Source: NCEH01 sp043195195
GTDB lineage: Bacteria; Pseudomonadota; Alphaproteobacteria; Rhizobiales; Xanthobacteraceae
DNA length: 64,000 bases
Assembly: GCF_043195195.1 (NCBI RefSeq)
Contig: NZ_JBAFWT010000016.1
Coordinates: forward strand, 1-64,000
Reading direction: 5' to 3'
Positions within the stretch are counted from its first letter, which is position 1, and the number at the start of each line of letters is the position of its first letter. Under the pieces are notes generated by a model. It was given only the letters and a program-made list of their open reading frames with translations. It was not told the origin of the DNA and searched no databases. Position numbers and translations under genes: made by a program. Positions 27,161 through 36,606 of the stretch are shown here, piece after piece.

Positions 27161-27397
27161 TTAGTCGGGCGGCGAAGAGGCAAGCGGCGACCATTCCGCT
27201 TCCAGCACGATGCGCGTCGCGCACGCCGCCAGGAGCGTCCGGTGCATGACGTGCGCCGGATCCTCAAGCACGTTCGTCGGCAGGGCGAAGGTGACACCAT
27301 CGGCCAGGGCGATCGGAACCAGTGCGGCCCCTGGCGCCGTGGGACCGCGCACCTGATCGGCGATGTCGCGGGGGAAGACGATATGCAGGGCGCTCAT
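27161..27397 (-). CDS. Small protein of unknown function after the fibre gene
   Basis: This 78-residue protein (begins MSALHIVFPRDIADQVRG) is not recognised. Its ATG overlaps the stop of the fibre-like gene (ATGA), so it is likely translated with it. It has one probable folded domain with alternating hydrophobic residues (ALVPIALADGVTFALPTNVL) and no signal peptide or TM. The position between the fibre-like gene and the lysis cassette suggests a fibre assembly chaperone or another virion part. Confidence 0.6.
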   Translation of the reverse strand: MSALHIVFPRDIADQVRGPTAPGAALVPIALADGVTFALPTNVLEDPAHVMHRTLLAACATRIVLEAEWSPLASSPPD

Positions 27398-28773
27398 GTC
27401 GAGGCTCCAACGCCGATGAGATACGTCCGCAGGGCGCCATGGAGCGCGATATGCTCCGCCGCCGTGAGAGAGGCCCCAGCGAACGCGGCACTGATCTGGC
27501 CGGGGTAATAGGACAATGCGCGGAGCAACCAGAGCGCCGTCGACATGCTGCTTGAGGGGAATGCGTCGGAGGCGGCGACATTGCCGTTGCGATACATCTG
27601 CCGTGCGGTCGCGCCGGACCTGTTGCCCGCCGTCAATCCGATCGAGGACGGGGCCGCGCCAACCAAGGTGCCGCCATCATGCACCCGGATGTTGGCCTGA
27701 TCGGCAGGCGAGCGCGGAGAGACAACGGTCGTGGAGTCCCCTTGCCCCAGGGCGCGGGCGCTGGATGGAGTCTCGCTCGAAACCCACACACCGTAGGCCG
27801 CCGAATTGAGGCTCGTCCGAGCAAAATCCAGGCTGGGATCGGCATTGGTGTCGAGATAACTTGTCGTGCCGTTGCCGGTGAAGCCACGGTCCATGGTGAA
27901 AGCCGGCGAATTCACCGCCGTCAGGTCGAAGCGATACAGCGTCTGCACCTGCGCGGCGGCCGCGCCCGACGTCGGGATGAAATTTCCCGGCACATCCATC
28001 CGCACGAGTTGGGGCGCGGCGACCCGCAAGGTGAAATCCACCGCCGTTCCACTTGCGCCGAACGTCATGCGTAGGCGCGGGGCGATCTGGGCGGCGGTGG
28101 CGCTCGCAACCATGGTGAGCTGTTGCCGTGCCAGGGTCACGGTGAGCCCGCCGAAAATGTTGGGGCCGCTGGCATTGTCCACCGTCGTGGTACCGTCTGC
28201 GGCAACCGTCAGCAGGTTGACCGCGCCTTGCGTGGTGCCGAAACTCCCCGCCGTGAGGGCAAAAGAGACGCCGTGCGTATAGCGGCCGCCACCGACCGCT
28301 GGCGTTGCCGATGTCGGAGCCCATGAAAACGCGATCACCACCCCTGACTGTGCGAGCGTGCCGGCAAGCCGCATATCCACATAGGGCAGGCCGCCCATGG
28401 TCCCGACACCGACGATGGAGCGGGTGAGGCCGGAGGAACCCATGGAGGTGTTCCAGCCGGTCGGGGCCGTGTTCGCCGCCACATCCGCCCCCTGCATGGT
28501 GCTGTTTGGGATGAGGTTGGTGACCGTCCCCGTCCACGGGACGAGATTGAGCCGCGCCGCCTGGGCGTCATGGGCGGCGAGGATATAGAAAGCATCGAGC
28601 TTGGTCCAAATGCCTGCTGCCAGCAGGGTCTGGACCAACCCATCCAGTTGCGCCTTTCGGGCAGCGGCCGGCGGAACGCTCATGCGCGCCAGCAGCGCGG
28701 CGGTCTCCACGGCGAGCGGGCGGCCGCGCTGGCGATACAGCGCGGCACTGGGGAGGGAGGAGCCGATGCGCAT
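27394..28773 (-). CDS. Fibre/spike-like protein (GhsB-position)
   Basis: This 459-residue protein starts 1 bp inside the spike-base stop (TGATG). About 100 N-terminal residues (DAFYILAAHDAQAARLNLVPW is a recognisable phage-tail phrase) precede a carbohydrate-binding-like beta region (residues 75-250) and a lectin/LamG-like beta-sandwich (about 280-450, from FTMDRGFTGNGTTSYLDTNA to the end). In R. capsulatus the second head-spike gene follows the spike-base gene; position and composition fit a receptor-binding fibre here. It would contact surface polysaccharide; family identity is inferred. Confidence 0.65.
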   Translation of the reverse strand: MRIGSSLPSAALYRQRGRPLAVETAALLARMSVPPAAARKAQLDGLVQTLLAAGIWTKLDAFYILAAHDAQAARLNLVPWTGTVTNLIPNSTMQGADVAANTAPTGWNTSMGSSGLTRSIVGVGTMGGLPYVDMRLAGTLAQSGVVIAFSWAPTSATPAVGGGRYTHGVSFALTAGSFGTTQGAVNLLTVAADGTTTVDNASGPNIFGGLTVTLARQQLTMVASATAAQIAPRLRMTFGASGTAVDFTLRVAAPQLVRMDVPGNFIPTSGAAAAQVQTLYRFDLTAVNSPAFTMDRGFTGNGTTSYLDTNADPSLDFARTSLNSAAYGVWVSSETPSSARALGQGDSTTVVSPRSPADQANIRVHDGGTLVGAAPSSIGLTAGNRSGATARQMYRNGNVAASDAFPSSSMSTALWLLRALSYYPGQISAAFAGASLTAAEHIALHGALRTYLIGVGAST

Positions 28774-29096
28774 CAGCGGTCCGCCAGCCCATAGACCACG
28801 ACGCCGGCCGTGGTGCCGGTGCTCCACACGCGGCGGATCTGAACCGGCGGCAGCGGCTGGAGGCCGCTCAGGGCGCGCAACTCCACGGTGTCGGCATCGC
28901 TCGCCGCGCCCACCGCCGTGACGCGCACCGTGGCGAGGCCGCCCGCGACATCTGGCGGCACATAGAGCCACAGGCTCTTGGCATAGGGATCGAGATCGGC
29001 GGTGTCGGAAGGCGCCAGCACCCGCAGCACGCGGGCCGGCGAGGAGGCGGAGGCGGCAAGGCCGCGCACGGGATCGCGGGCGGAATCATAGGGCAT
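28773..29096 (-). CDS. GTA head-spike base protein (RCAP_rcc01079-like)
   Basis: The 107-residue protein has the pattern of the R. capsulatus GTA spike base: VRVLAPSDTADL-type segment (VLRVLAPSDTADLDPYAKSL), a central VRVTAVG beta stretch, and the C-terminal signature QIRRVWSTGTTAGVVVYGL. In R. capsulatus such spikes on the capsid help bind the recipient capsule and are encoded away from the main cluster; here the gene is within it. It is translationally coupled to the fibre-like gene downstream. Confidence 0.75.
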   Translation of the reverse strand: MPYDSARDPVRGLAASASSPARVLRVLAPSDTADLDPYAKSLWLYVPPDVAGGLATVRVTAVGAASDADTVELRALSGLQPLPPVQIRRVWSTGTTAGVVVYGLADR

Positions 29097-29124
29097 GGTC
29101 GCTTGCTTTCGTTGGGAGGAAGGA

Positions 29125-29850
29125 TCAGGCCGAAGGGCCGGGACACGTCAGCAGGTGCAGGGCCAAGCGCACGCTGCCGCCGGTGAAGGCGCCGCCATTG
29201 GCGCTGATGCGCAGGGCGGTCGGGGCATAGAAGGCGGTCGGCCCGATCACCCCGCCATTGGTGGAACCGGCGGCGATGCCGAGGGAGCCGCCGAATTTCG
29301 CCCGCTCGGCGGCAAGGCCCACGTCGTAGGATGTGGCGCCGGTGATGGCGGCCAGCGTGCGGCTGGTGACGCCGAGCACGATGGCACGGTCGGGAATGAC
29401 CATGTTCGTATCGACGCTCGCCCCGAGGAGGCTGCACTCTTCTTCCAGCACCCGCGCCTGGATCGCCGCGCCGTGCGGGCTGACCGCGAGCACGCTGCCG
29501 GCGCCAGCCAGGGGCGCGTGCCACAGGCTGCCGCCGAACATCAAAAGCGCGCCCTGATCGGCCACATAGGCCAGGAACCCGGCGCGGCAGGGCAGATAAT
29601 CCCAGGCGCTGGCATCATAGCTGGCGATGGTGCCGGGCTTGTCGCTCCAGATGCCGGTGGCGCCCGCCGGCACGAACCAGCATTGCCCGTCGGAGGGGGC
29701 ACCCGGCGGGGCGGTTTCGCTGACGCTCTGGAGCACCAATTGAACCAGCGCATCGAGCGCCCGCAGGGCGGCATTATGGGTGACATGCTTCTGCGCCTGC
29801 GCCGCCGCGATATAAGGCAGCGCAAGGCGCACGGACAGGTCGGAGGACAT
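29125..29850 (-). CDS. DUF2793 tail protein (rcc00171-like)
   Basis: The N-terminal half (residues 1-110, SVRLALPYIAAAQAQKHVTHN and the Trp-rich GQCWFVPAGATGIWSDKPGT, then LAYVADQGALLMF) is a DUF2793 domain, found in GTA and phage tail-fibre proteins. The C-terminal half resembles phage fibre repeats (LGVTSRTLAAITGATSYDVGL and ERAKFGGSLGIAAGSTNGGV). At 241 residues it is compact. In R. capsulatus a DUF2793 protein forms tail fibres and is encoded outside the main cluster. It follows gp15 after a 209-bp gap with repeats. Confidence 0.82.
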   Translation of the reverse strand: MSSDLSVRLALPYIAAAQAQKHVTHNAALRALDALVQLVLQSVSETAPPGAPSDGQCWFVPAGATGIWSDKPGTIASYDASAWDYLPCRAGFLAYVADQGALLMFGGSLWHAPLAGAGSVLAVSPHGAAIQARVLEEECSLLGASVDTNMVIPDRAIVLGVTSRTLAAITGATSYDVGLAAERAKFGGSLGIAAGSTNGGVIGPTAFYAPTALRISANGGAFTGGSVRLALHLLTCPGPSA

Positions 29851-29923
29851 GGGATCTCCTTGGGGTGGGAAAGGGCGAAGGGGAGCGGCGACACCCGTGG
29901 CGAGACCGGGGACAAGGCGAAAG

Positions 29924-30018
29924 CCCCCTCCCCGCCCCTCCCCCGCACACGGAGAGGTCGCCACGTCCGCGCCACCAGATCCCCTCTCCCCGACGGGGAG
30001 AGGGTTGCGGTGAGGGGC
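29924..30018. repeat. REP-like palindromes between gp15 and the DUF2793 gene
   Basis: A full unit with CCCCTCTCCCCGACGGGGAG and trailing GGTTGCGGTGAGGGGC lies at about 29978-30018; a degenerate unit (CCCCTCCCCGCCCCTCCCC, then GGAGAGGTCG) lies at 29924-29960. It belongs to the same family as the other GTA-cluster palindromes and could act as a terminator after gp15. Confidence 0.8.
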
Positions 30019-30059
30019 TGGGCCCGGCGCCAAGCGTCCGGACGCGGGACGTCAACGGC

Positions 30060-33000
30060 TCACACGGCAAGCGTCGCCTGGGCGAACGCCCCGGCGCCGA
30101 GGACCGCCGAAAGCTGGGCGACGCGGAAGGTCAGCGCGGTTTGCGGCGCGCCGAAATCCGCAAGTTCTTCACTGGCGCCATAGGTGAAGGCAGGGGCGCC
30201 GACCTCCACCGCGCGGACGACAGCCGCACCCGAGAGGATCTCCAGCCGATAGGCCTCCACCGCCTCGCCGAGCGGCACGTCCACGGCCTCCCAGCCGTCG
30301 CCGTCGCTGCGCGTGCGGCGGACCCAGGCGAGCGCGATATGATCCCCGACCCGCCGCGCCGACAGATGCACCGGCGCATAAGGCTTCAGCGCCGCCCCGC
30401 CCACCTGCCCCGTCACCTCGGTCACGAAGGCGTCGCCATGGTCCCGGTCGGCCCGCCCGACGCGATAGACATAGGTTCGGCCATAGGCGGAAACCCCGCT
30501 GGCCACCGTCGCAACATTGCCATCCAACAGCACGAAACGGGTGCCGGAGGGCCAAGGCGCGGCGCCCGAGGCCTCGGTGCCCGCCTGCCCGCGCAACAGG
30601 CCGGAGAGGGCGAACAGGCTGCTTTCCAGCAGTTCCGCCTGGGTGAATTGCAAGATCTCCGGCGCCCGCCCCTCGGCCAGCAGGGCCAGGGCGTTGGCCC
30701 CCTCCAGCACCTGCCCTTCGCTTGCGCCGAGCAGCAGCCCGCCATCGAGCCGCACCCGCAGTACGGTCGAGCGATCGAAGCGCCAGCACGGACCGGGGGG
30801 GAGATCGTCCAGCGTCTCGCCCGCCGTGCAGGGCGCGCTGAAGGCAGCAATCGCCTCGAAGCTCGCCCCGTCGGTGGAGCGCCACACCGCAAGCGTCCCC
30901 GGCCAGGGCGCGGCGGATGCGGCGAGCCATTGCAGCGACACCGGATCGGCCGCCGTCACCCATGGCAGATCGAGCACCTGCACGGCCGGCGGCCCATAGG
31001 CCTGCGGCAGGCTCACGCTGCCGCTGGCCGCGCTTTGCAGGGGCGTGTCGAACACCTCCGGCTCGATCGAGCGGGCGGTGACGGTGCGCGCTTCCGCATC
31101 CTCGATGCGGGTGATTTCCAGAAGCCAGGTGCGCGCGCCGCCGACGATCTCCACCACATCGCCGGGCGCGAGCGCGATGCGCGACGGCGGCAAGGTGAAG
31201 GTGGCGCTCTCGCGCCCGGCCCACAGATCCTGCAGCCAGATGTCGGCGGCGCGCACCATCACGGCGTCGGAGGCGACGACGGCAATCTCGGTCTGCGCCA
31301 CATGGCGGCTGGCGCCCACCAGCCGGCGCGAGCTGACGCTGGCGGTGCGATAATCGGACCCCGCATCGATGAAGCTGAGACCCACCTCAAGGGGCAGTTC
31401 GCTTTCCTGGGCGCGCACCAGGGAGAGGGTCGCGCCCTCCTCCCCCGGCACCAGATCGCCGACATCGATGCGCGCCGCCACCGCCCCGCCGCGCGGGCGA
31501 AAGGCAAGCGTGCCGCCCTCTTCGCGCGCCTCGAAGCCGAAAGCCCGCGCCAGCGGCTCCAAGGCGCTGCGCGCCGACATGGGCCGGTCGACGATGAAGC
31601 CGCTCACCACGCCGAGCACGCCCGTTGCGGAGACCGCCTCCACCCCATGGTCGGCGCAGACTTCCGCGATGACGGAGGCGAGCGGCGCGGCGCCGAGGCG
31701 GCCGGTGAGCCAGTGGCCGGTCTCCCAATTGACGCCATCCGCCCACACGTCGCGGGCCAGCGGGAATTGCGGATAGGGCCGCGCATCCCAGGTCCACAGG
31801 AACAGGCCGCCCTCCTCCACCATGCGCCCGCCATAGGCCGGGGCGGGGGGATTGTCGGCCGCGCTTGCGCCGGCGGCAGGATCGAAGGCGCCGAGCACGG
31901 CTTCCAGCGTGCGGCGCTGCATGAGGTCGTCGCGCGCGCCGTTGGAGAAGGGCGGCAAGCCGCCCTCCACCGACTTCGCATCGGGAAAGCTGCTCGGGCG
32001 ATTGGCGCCCTTGTCCACGGCGGGACAGCCGATTTCGGTCAGGCGGAACGGCTTCGAGCCCGGCACCCATTCGGTCGATGCCGCGGCGCGAACGCCGCCG
32101 GGGCGTTCATGATGGGCATTGGCCCAGAACGACCAGAGGTCCTTCTGGCGATAGATCCAGGGCTCGCCATAGGCGCCGTCGGTGATGGGCGTGCGCGCCT
32201 GCGCGGCGCGGGCGGCGGCATCGGCATAATACCAGTCGAACGCTTCGCCGCGCCTGACATTGGCGGCGAGATAGGCCAGATCATAGGGCCCGTCGGCCAG
32301 CGCCGCGTCGAGATGGGCGCGGCCGTCGCGCCAGTCCGCCAGCGGGGGATAATAATCGATGCCCACGAAGTCCACGTCGGGCGAGGCCCACAGCGTATCC
32401 AGGGGAAAGCGCACCTCGCCGCCCTCGAAGGTCTGCGCGCCGTATTCGGTCCAGTCGGCGCCGTAGGAGACCTTGGTGTCGGCCCCGAGCATGGCCTTCA
32501 CGTCCTGCGCCAGGGTGCGCAGCGCGCGCGCCGCCGGAGAGCCCCCCGCCGCCCCGCGCACGCGGGTCAGCGCGGCCAATTCCGAGCCGATGAGAAAGCT
32601 CTCCACGCCCCCCGCCATCTGCGCCAGAAAGGCATAATGCAGCACCATGCGGCGCAGGCTCCATTCGGCCGGGCCGCCATAGAGCACGCCGCCGAAATAA
32701 TTGGAGAAATGGGACGGCTGCGCCTGCCCGAACAGGGCCGTGACCTGCGCCCCCGCGTCCGAGGTGCCATCGGGCGAGCCGGGCCGCCCGGGCGCGGGAT
32801 CGCAGGTGATGCGCCCGCGCCAGGGATAGGCCGGCTGGGACGCATCCCCGGTCCATGGATCGGGCCGCCCGTTGCCGGGCGCGATGTCCATCATGACGAA
32901 CGGGTTCAGCGTCACCTTCAGCCCGCGCGCGGTCAGCGCCTGGATCGCCGCGATCACGCTGGCGTCGGCGGGTGTGCCGCCATAGGCCGGGCGGCCGTCA

Positions 33001-33974
33001 TGGCCGCTGACGATGGGGGCGAGCAGGCGCGGCATCCAGCCCACCGTCCAGGCGTAGGGAATGGTGTCCTTCACCGCGCGCTCCACCTTGGGACGCACGG
33101 TACAGACGCCGGCCCGCAGATCGTCGCCGAACCAGGTGACGACGAGGGACACCCGTTCAAGGTTCGGGCACGCCGCCTGGAGCTGGTCCAGCGACGCCTC
33201 GAAATCGCTCTCGGCGCCGGTCACGTGGCGGTTCTCCGCGCCATAGGCGCCGCGCCCGAGCACCCGCTGCACCTGCTGCGGCGCATAGCCGAATTCGGTG
33301 GCGCCGGGGATCAGGGTAATCGCCTTCACCAGCGGTTCGAGACGCCCCACGGCGCGCTCCACCTCCACCGTGATCTGCGGCACCCGATTGCCGAATTTCG
33401 CCAGCGGCAGGCGCTCGAACACGAGATAGGCGAGGCCGCGATAGGCCGGCGTGTTGCCGGCGCCTTGCTTGGCCTCGATCCAGGGATCGGGCGGCTGATC
33501 GGCTGAGCCGCGATAGGTGCGCAGCGTCAGGCCGGAGGTGTCGAGCGGCTTGCCGTCGGCCCAGATTCGGCCGATGCGGGTCACCTCCCCCTCGCACAGG
33601 CCGAGGGCGAAATTGGCGAAGTAGGAATAGGAAATGGTGGTGGTGGTCACCTTCTGGCTGCGGCTGGATTTGCCGCCGCTCGACTGCGCCTGCGAGGAGA
33701 CGACCTCCTCCAGGCTGGTCGCCCAGATCACCTGTCCGGCGAGCCGCACGCGGCCATAGATGCGCGGCACCGGCGCGCCGGCGCTGGAGGTCATCACATC
33801 GAGGTCGGAGAGGCGCGCGCCCTGCACCACATTGGAGCGGCTGCCGCCCAGCAGCGCGCCGTCCACCATCGATCCGCCGAGGGCGCCCAGCGCCCGCCCG
33901 GCGACCGCGCCGAGCGGCCCGAAAAACGCCCCGCCCACAAGCGAGCCGGCCGCGCCGAGAAGCAGCGTCGCCAT
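30060..33974 (-). CDS. GTA TIM-barrel tail protein gp15 (megatron)
   Basis: This 1304-residue protein is the large baseplate/tail-tip component thought to help carry DNA across the recipient envelope. The start MATLLLGAAGSLVGGAFFGPLG (33974) carries a membrane-seeking glycine-rich helix and GGAG upstream; the open frame extends further but runs into repeats. About residues 430-740 form the glycoside-hydrolase-like TIM barrel (for example DTLWASPDVDFVGIDYYPPL, FRLTEIGCPAVDKGANRP), followed by a phage tail domain (about 800-960) and a beta-rich C-terminus. It is the longest gene of the cluster and intact. Confidence 0.93.
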   Translation of the reverse strand: MATLLLGAAGSLVGGAFFGPLGAVAGRALGALGGSMVDGALLGGSRSNVVQGARLSDLDVMTSSAGAPVPRIYGRVRLAGQVIWATSLEEVVSSQAQSSGGKSSRSQKVTTTTISYSYFANFALGLCEGEVTRIGRIWADGKPLDTSGLTLRTYRGSADQPPDPWIEAKQGAGNTPAYRGLAYLVFERLPLAKFGNRVPQITVEVERAVGRLEPLVKAITLIPGATEFGYAPQQVQRVLGRGAYGAENRHVTGAESDFEASLDQLQAACPNLERVSLVVTWFGDDLRAGVCTVRPKVERAVKDTIPYAWTVGWMPRLLAPIVSGHDGRPAYGGTPADASVIAAIQALTARGLKVTLNPFVMMDIAPGNGRPDPWTGDASQPAYPWRGRITCDPAPGRPGSPDGTSDAGAQVTALFGQAQPSHFSNYFGGVLYGGPAEWSLRRMVLHYAFLAQMAGGVESFLIGSELAALTRVRGAAGGSPAARALRTLAQDVKAMLGADTKVSYGADWTEYGAQTFEGGEVRFPLDTLWASPDVDFVGIDYYPPLADWRDGRAHLDAALADGPYDLAYLAANVRRGEAFDWYYADAAARAAQARTPITDGAYGEPWIYRQKDLWSFWANAHHERPGGVRAAASTEWVPGSKPFRLTEIGCPAVDKGANRPSSFPDAKSVEGGLPPFSNGARDDLMQRRTLEAVLGAFDPAAGASAADNPPAPAYGGRMVEEGGLFLWTWDARPYPQFPLARDVWADGVNWETGHWLTGRLGAAPLASVIAEVCADHGVEAVSATGVLGVVSGFIVDRPMSARSALEPLARAFGFEAREEGGTLAFRPRGGAVAARIDVGDLVPGEEGATLSLVRAQESELPLEVGLSFIDAGSDYRTASVSSRRLVGASRHVAQTEIAVVASDAVMVRAADIWLQDLWAGRESATFTLPPSRIALAPGDVVEIVGGARTWLLEITRIEDAEARTVTARSIEPEVFDTPLQSAASGSVSLPQAYGPPAVQVLDLPWVTAADPVSLQWLAASAAPWPGTLAVWRSTDGASFEAIAAFSAPCTAGETLDDLPPGPCWRFDRSTVLRVRLDGGLLLGASEGQVLEGANALALLAEGRAPEILQFTQAELLESSLFALSGLLRGQAGTEASGAAPWPSGTRFVLLDGNVATVASGVSAYGRTYVYRVGRADRDHGDAFVTEVTGQVGGAALKPYAPVHLSARRVGDHIALAWVRRTRSDGDGWEAVDVPLGEAVEAYRLEILSGAAVVRAVEVGAPAFTYGASEELADFGAPQTALTFRVAQLSAVLGAGAFAQATLAV

Positions 33975-34517
33975 TGAAGATCTCCGATTGCTAAAGGGGT
34001 GGTGAGAAGGGGCGCGGAAAGGGGGATGCTCCGACCCCATCGCATGCCTCACCTCTCCCCCACGGGGAGAGGTCGACCCCTCTGCGGGCGGGTGAGGGGG
34101 GCGGGCTTCCGAATGCTTTTGCCCCCTCACCCCAACCCTCTCCCCGTCGGGGAGAGGGGGCAGGCCGGTGCTTACGGCGAAGATGTCTCCTCCGTCATCC
34201 CATAGTCCCCCTCTCCCCGACGGGGAGAGGGTTGGGGTGAGGGGGAAAAGCTGCACCTCCTGCAAACGCATCGCGCCCGCAGAAAGAGCTTGCCCAGCAA
34301 TGGCAAAATCGGAGCGCAGAGCCGGGATCGGGCACAAAACCTGATACGTCAGAATTGCTTTTGCCGGCCCCCTCACCTCAGCCCTCTCCCCGGCGGGGAG
34401 AGGGGGCGGGCCGGCGCGGGCGGCGAAGATGTCCCTTCCCGCGATCCCAATAAGCCCCCTCTCCCGCGTGCTGGACAGGAGGCACAGTAAACAGCCGCGA
34501 GAACCAGCCTTCGCTCG
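33975..34517. repeat. 543-bp gap between gp14 and gp15, filled with palindromic repeats
   Basis: No gene is seen. At least four CTCTCCCC/GGGGAGAG units occur: about 34043-34110, 34121-34160, 34207-34245 and 34369-34412, with a fragment at 34454-34470. Neighbouring units are inverted relative to each other, judged by the side motif CCCTCACCCCAACC or its complement. A degenerate half copy of another repeat (CGGAGCGCAGAGCCGGGA, 34298-34355) lies between them. An RNA from gp14 to gp15 would form several stable hairpins. Confidence 0.88.
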
Positions 34518-34961
34518 TCAATCCACCTCTGGAAACGCGAACGCATCGGCCAGATGCCGGCGCCACCAAAGCGTGAGATGCCCTTCGCAGACGGCGACGC
34601 CGTCATAGGCGTGGATCATGAATCCCGGGGCGGAAAGAATGGCCGCGTGCTTTGCCGGAAGATGCGCCCGGAAGCGAAACAGGAGCACATCGCCCGGCCG
34701 CGCTTCGGCGAGCGGAACGCGCTGCAGATGGCGCGCGGCGGTGAGCGCCAAAGTCTCGCGGCGGGACGCCTCCGCCCAGTCCGGCGCATAGGGCGCGAGC
34801 GGCTCCGGCTCTGCACCGTAGAGCGCGCGCCACACGCCGCGCACGAGGCCGAGGCAATCGGCCCCCGCGCCCCGCACCGAGGCGCGGTGGAGATAGGGCG
34901 TGCCGAGCCAAGTTCGCGCCTCTTCCACTACCCGCGCGCGCAGTTCCGTGGGCGCGCTCAC
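34518..34961 (-). CDS. GTA NlpC/P60 cell-wall peptidase gp14
   Basis: This 147-residue peptidase of the NlpC/P60 fold is thought to cut peptidoglycan locally at the tail tip during DNA entry. Catalytic Cys36 is in GADCLGLVRGVW; the second-site His is in PAKHAAIL, and a further polar residue in MIHAYDGVAV. It uses a GTG start whose last bases overlap the gp13 stop (GTGA), so the two are coupled. It lies between the hub (gp13) and, across a repeat-rich gap, the TIM-barrel protein, as in R. capsulatus. Confidence 0.92.
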   Translation of the reverse strand: MSAPTELRARVVEEARTWLGTPYLHRASVRGAGADCLGLVRGVWRALYGAEPEPLAPYAPDWAEASRRETLALTAARHLQRVPLAEARPGDVLLFRFRAHLPAKHAAILSAPGFMIHAYDGVAVCEGHLTLWWRRHLADAFAFPEVD

Positions 34962-35848
34962 GCGAGGGCTCCGCCGTCATATCCGCCCTCGCCTGGCACC
35001 GCGATGGTGACGACGAAATCATTGCCCGGCATGTGCGGGCAGCCGCGGAAATTCACCGCATTGGCGAAGCGGTCGCGGCAGGTGGAGAGACGCTTGTCGC
35101 AACCCGCCGTGAGGCGCACGCCATCGCCCGGCGCGACCGCTTCCGGCGGCCGCTGCCAGAGCTGGAACAGCGGGCGCTCGCCCTGCGCCTCATGCAGCTT
35201 CACCTCGGTGGAGAAGCCGGCATTCGCACCCGAAATGAAGCTGAGCCGCCCGCCCAGGAACGCCTGCGAGGCGATGCCGCCAAGGCCGGCAAGGCGCACC
35301 CGGAGCGTGCCCTCCACGGCGGCCACATTGGCCGTGCGGACATGCGGCGCCAAGGTCAGGTCCACGCCGCATCTGGCATCGCCAAGATCGGCGTCGCACA
35401 GGGCCGAAAACAGCCGCCCGCGCGTCTGGTTGAGGGCATCCGAAAGGGCCCGGATTTCGGCGGTGAAGGAGGCCCCTTCGCGGCGCACTTCGCCGAGCGT
35501 TCCGCGCCGGAGCAGAAGGTGGTTTTCCGGCGCGCTCCAGTCGATCAGCAGATGGTCGATGCGCGCCCCGTCGAACCGGCCGGCGGCGAGATCCGCCTCG
35601 CTCAGCGTGTCGGCGGACAGCGCCCCGGAGACCTCCGCGCCCGTGACGCCGAGACCTTGTGCTGCAACGCTTTCGCTTCCCGCGACGGCGGACGCCGCGA
35701 GAAAGGTGAGACCGTCCACGACAAGATCGCGATCATGGTCCGAAAAGCCCTGGACGATGCCGTCGCGGCGGGTGATGCGCCAGCCGTGGCACAGCGTAGT
35801 GGCGCCCGTATCGAGGGCCGCCTGAAGGGGATCTGGCACCTGGCGCAT
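34958..35848 (-). CDS. GTA tail hub protein gp13 (DUF2163)
   Basis: The 296-residue protein has the DUF2163 N-terminal domain (LCHGWRITRRDGIVQGFSDH, residues 20-40) and the C-terminal beta region with cysteines (LTAGCDKRLSTCRDRFANAV, then NFRGCPHMPG), a pattern reported to bind an Fe-S cluster or zinc in GTA hub proteins. It forms the hub joining the distal tail to the tip. It follows gp12 by 11 bp and overlaps gp14. Confidence 0.93.
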   Translation of the reverse strand: MRQVPDPLQAALDTGATTLCHGWRITRRDGIVQGFSDHDRDLVVDGLTFLAASAVAGSESVAAQGLGVTGAEVSGALSADTLSEADLAAGRFDGARIDHLLIDWSAPENHLLLRRGTLGEVRREGASFTAEIRALSDALNQTRGRLFSALCDADLGDARCGVDLTLAPHVRTANVAAVEGTLRVRLAGLGGIASQAFLGGRLSFISGANAGFSTEVKLHEAQGERPLFQLWQRPPEAVAPGDGVRLTAGCDKRLSTCRDRFANAVNFRGCPHMPGNDFVVTIAVPGEGGYDGGALA

Positions 35849-35859
35849 GGCGGCTCCTG

Positions 35860-36498
35860 TCAGCGGATTTCGATCACCGGAATGCGTGGGATTTCCCCGG
35901 CCGCGAAAGCGGTGAGATTGATTTCGAGAAAGTCGGTGTCGAAGCGCACCGGCACGTCGAACAAGAAGCCGGCGCTGACCCGCGCGCCAACCGGGGGAAC
36001 ATGCCCCGGCAGGAAGGTCACGAGGCCAGTTGCGGGATCGCAGCCGAAGGCGATGCCCTCGGCCTGTTCGACGCCGCCGACGGCCACGCGCACGGTGCCG
36101 GAAACCGGCTTGGCGATGGCGCGCGCATAAGGCGCGTGGAGCACGCCATAGGTCTTGGTCAGCGCAAAGGCGAAGCGGGTGCCGTCGCCCGTGCCGAGCG
36201 TCTGATCGAGAGGCGAGATGGCGCTGCCCGGAGCGGCGGAAAAATGGTCCAGGCGATCGCGCCAGCGAAACCCGTAAAGACGTCCGCGCCGCTCCTCGAA
36301 GAAGGCCAGGACATCGTGCAGGACGGCGAGGGTTTTCACCCCGTATCCGGCATCGAATCGACGCCGCGAATCAGCACGCCGGGCATTGCGTTCCTCGCGT
36401 CCGGAGGCGGTGGTGACCACCTCCGTGAGCCGCTCGGGACCGCCCGAAGCGCCCAATGCGACGTCCAGCGGAAACAAAACCTCATGAAAGGATGCCAT
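35860..36498 (-). CDS. GTA distal tail protein gp12 (DUF2460)
   Basis: The 212-residue protein begins FHEVLFPLDVALGASGGPER and contains FDAGYGVKTLAVLHDVLAFF and GRLYGFRWRDRLDH, signatures of the DUF2460 distal-tail family. It forms the ring at the end of the tail tube. The start at 36498 has GGGAGG upstream. It is the first gene after a plus-strand interruption, so it needs its own promoter in the 108 bp shared with the histone-like gene. Confidence 0.93.
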   Translation of the reverse strand: MASFHEVLFPLDVALGASGGPERLTEVVTTASGREERNARRADSRRRFDAGYGVKTLAVLHDVLAFFEERRGRLYGFRWRDRLDHFSAAPGSAISPLDQTLGTGDGTRFAFALTKTYGVLHAPYARAIAKPVSGTVRVAVGGVEQAEGIAFGCDPATGLVTFLPGHVPPVGARVSAGFLFDVPVRFDTDFLEINLTAFAAGEIPRIPVIEIR

Positions 36499-36606
36499 AT
36501 TGTTTCAAAACCTCCCAATTCTCAGGTGTTTTCAGTATCCAGCGGCTTGACATAGATTAGTGAGAAGCTTTGACTTCCACCTCCTCATTGAGGATGGAGC
36601 CGAAGC

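Noticed and set aside
33975..34517. CRISPR-like look of repeated units
   Set aside because: Units vary in length, orientation and spacing, the palindromes are CTCTCCCC/GGGGAGAG REP-type sequences, and there are no cas genes.
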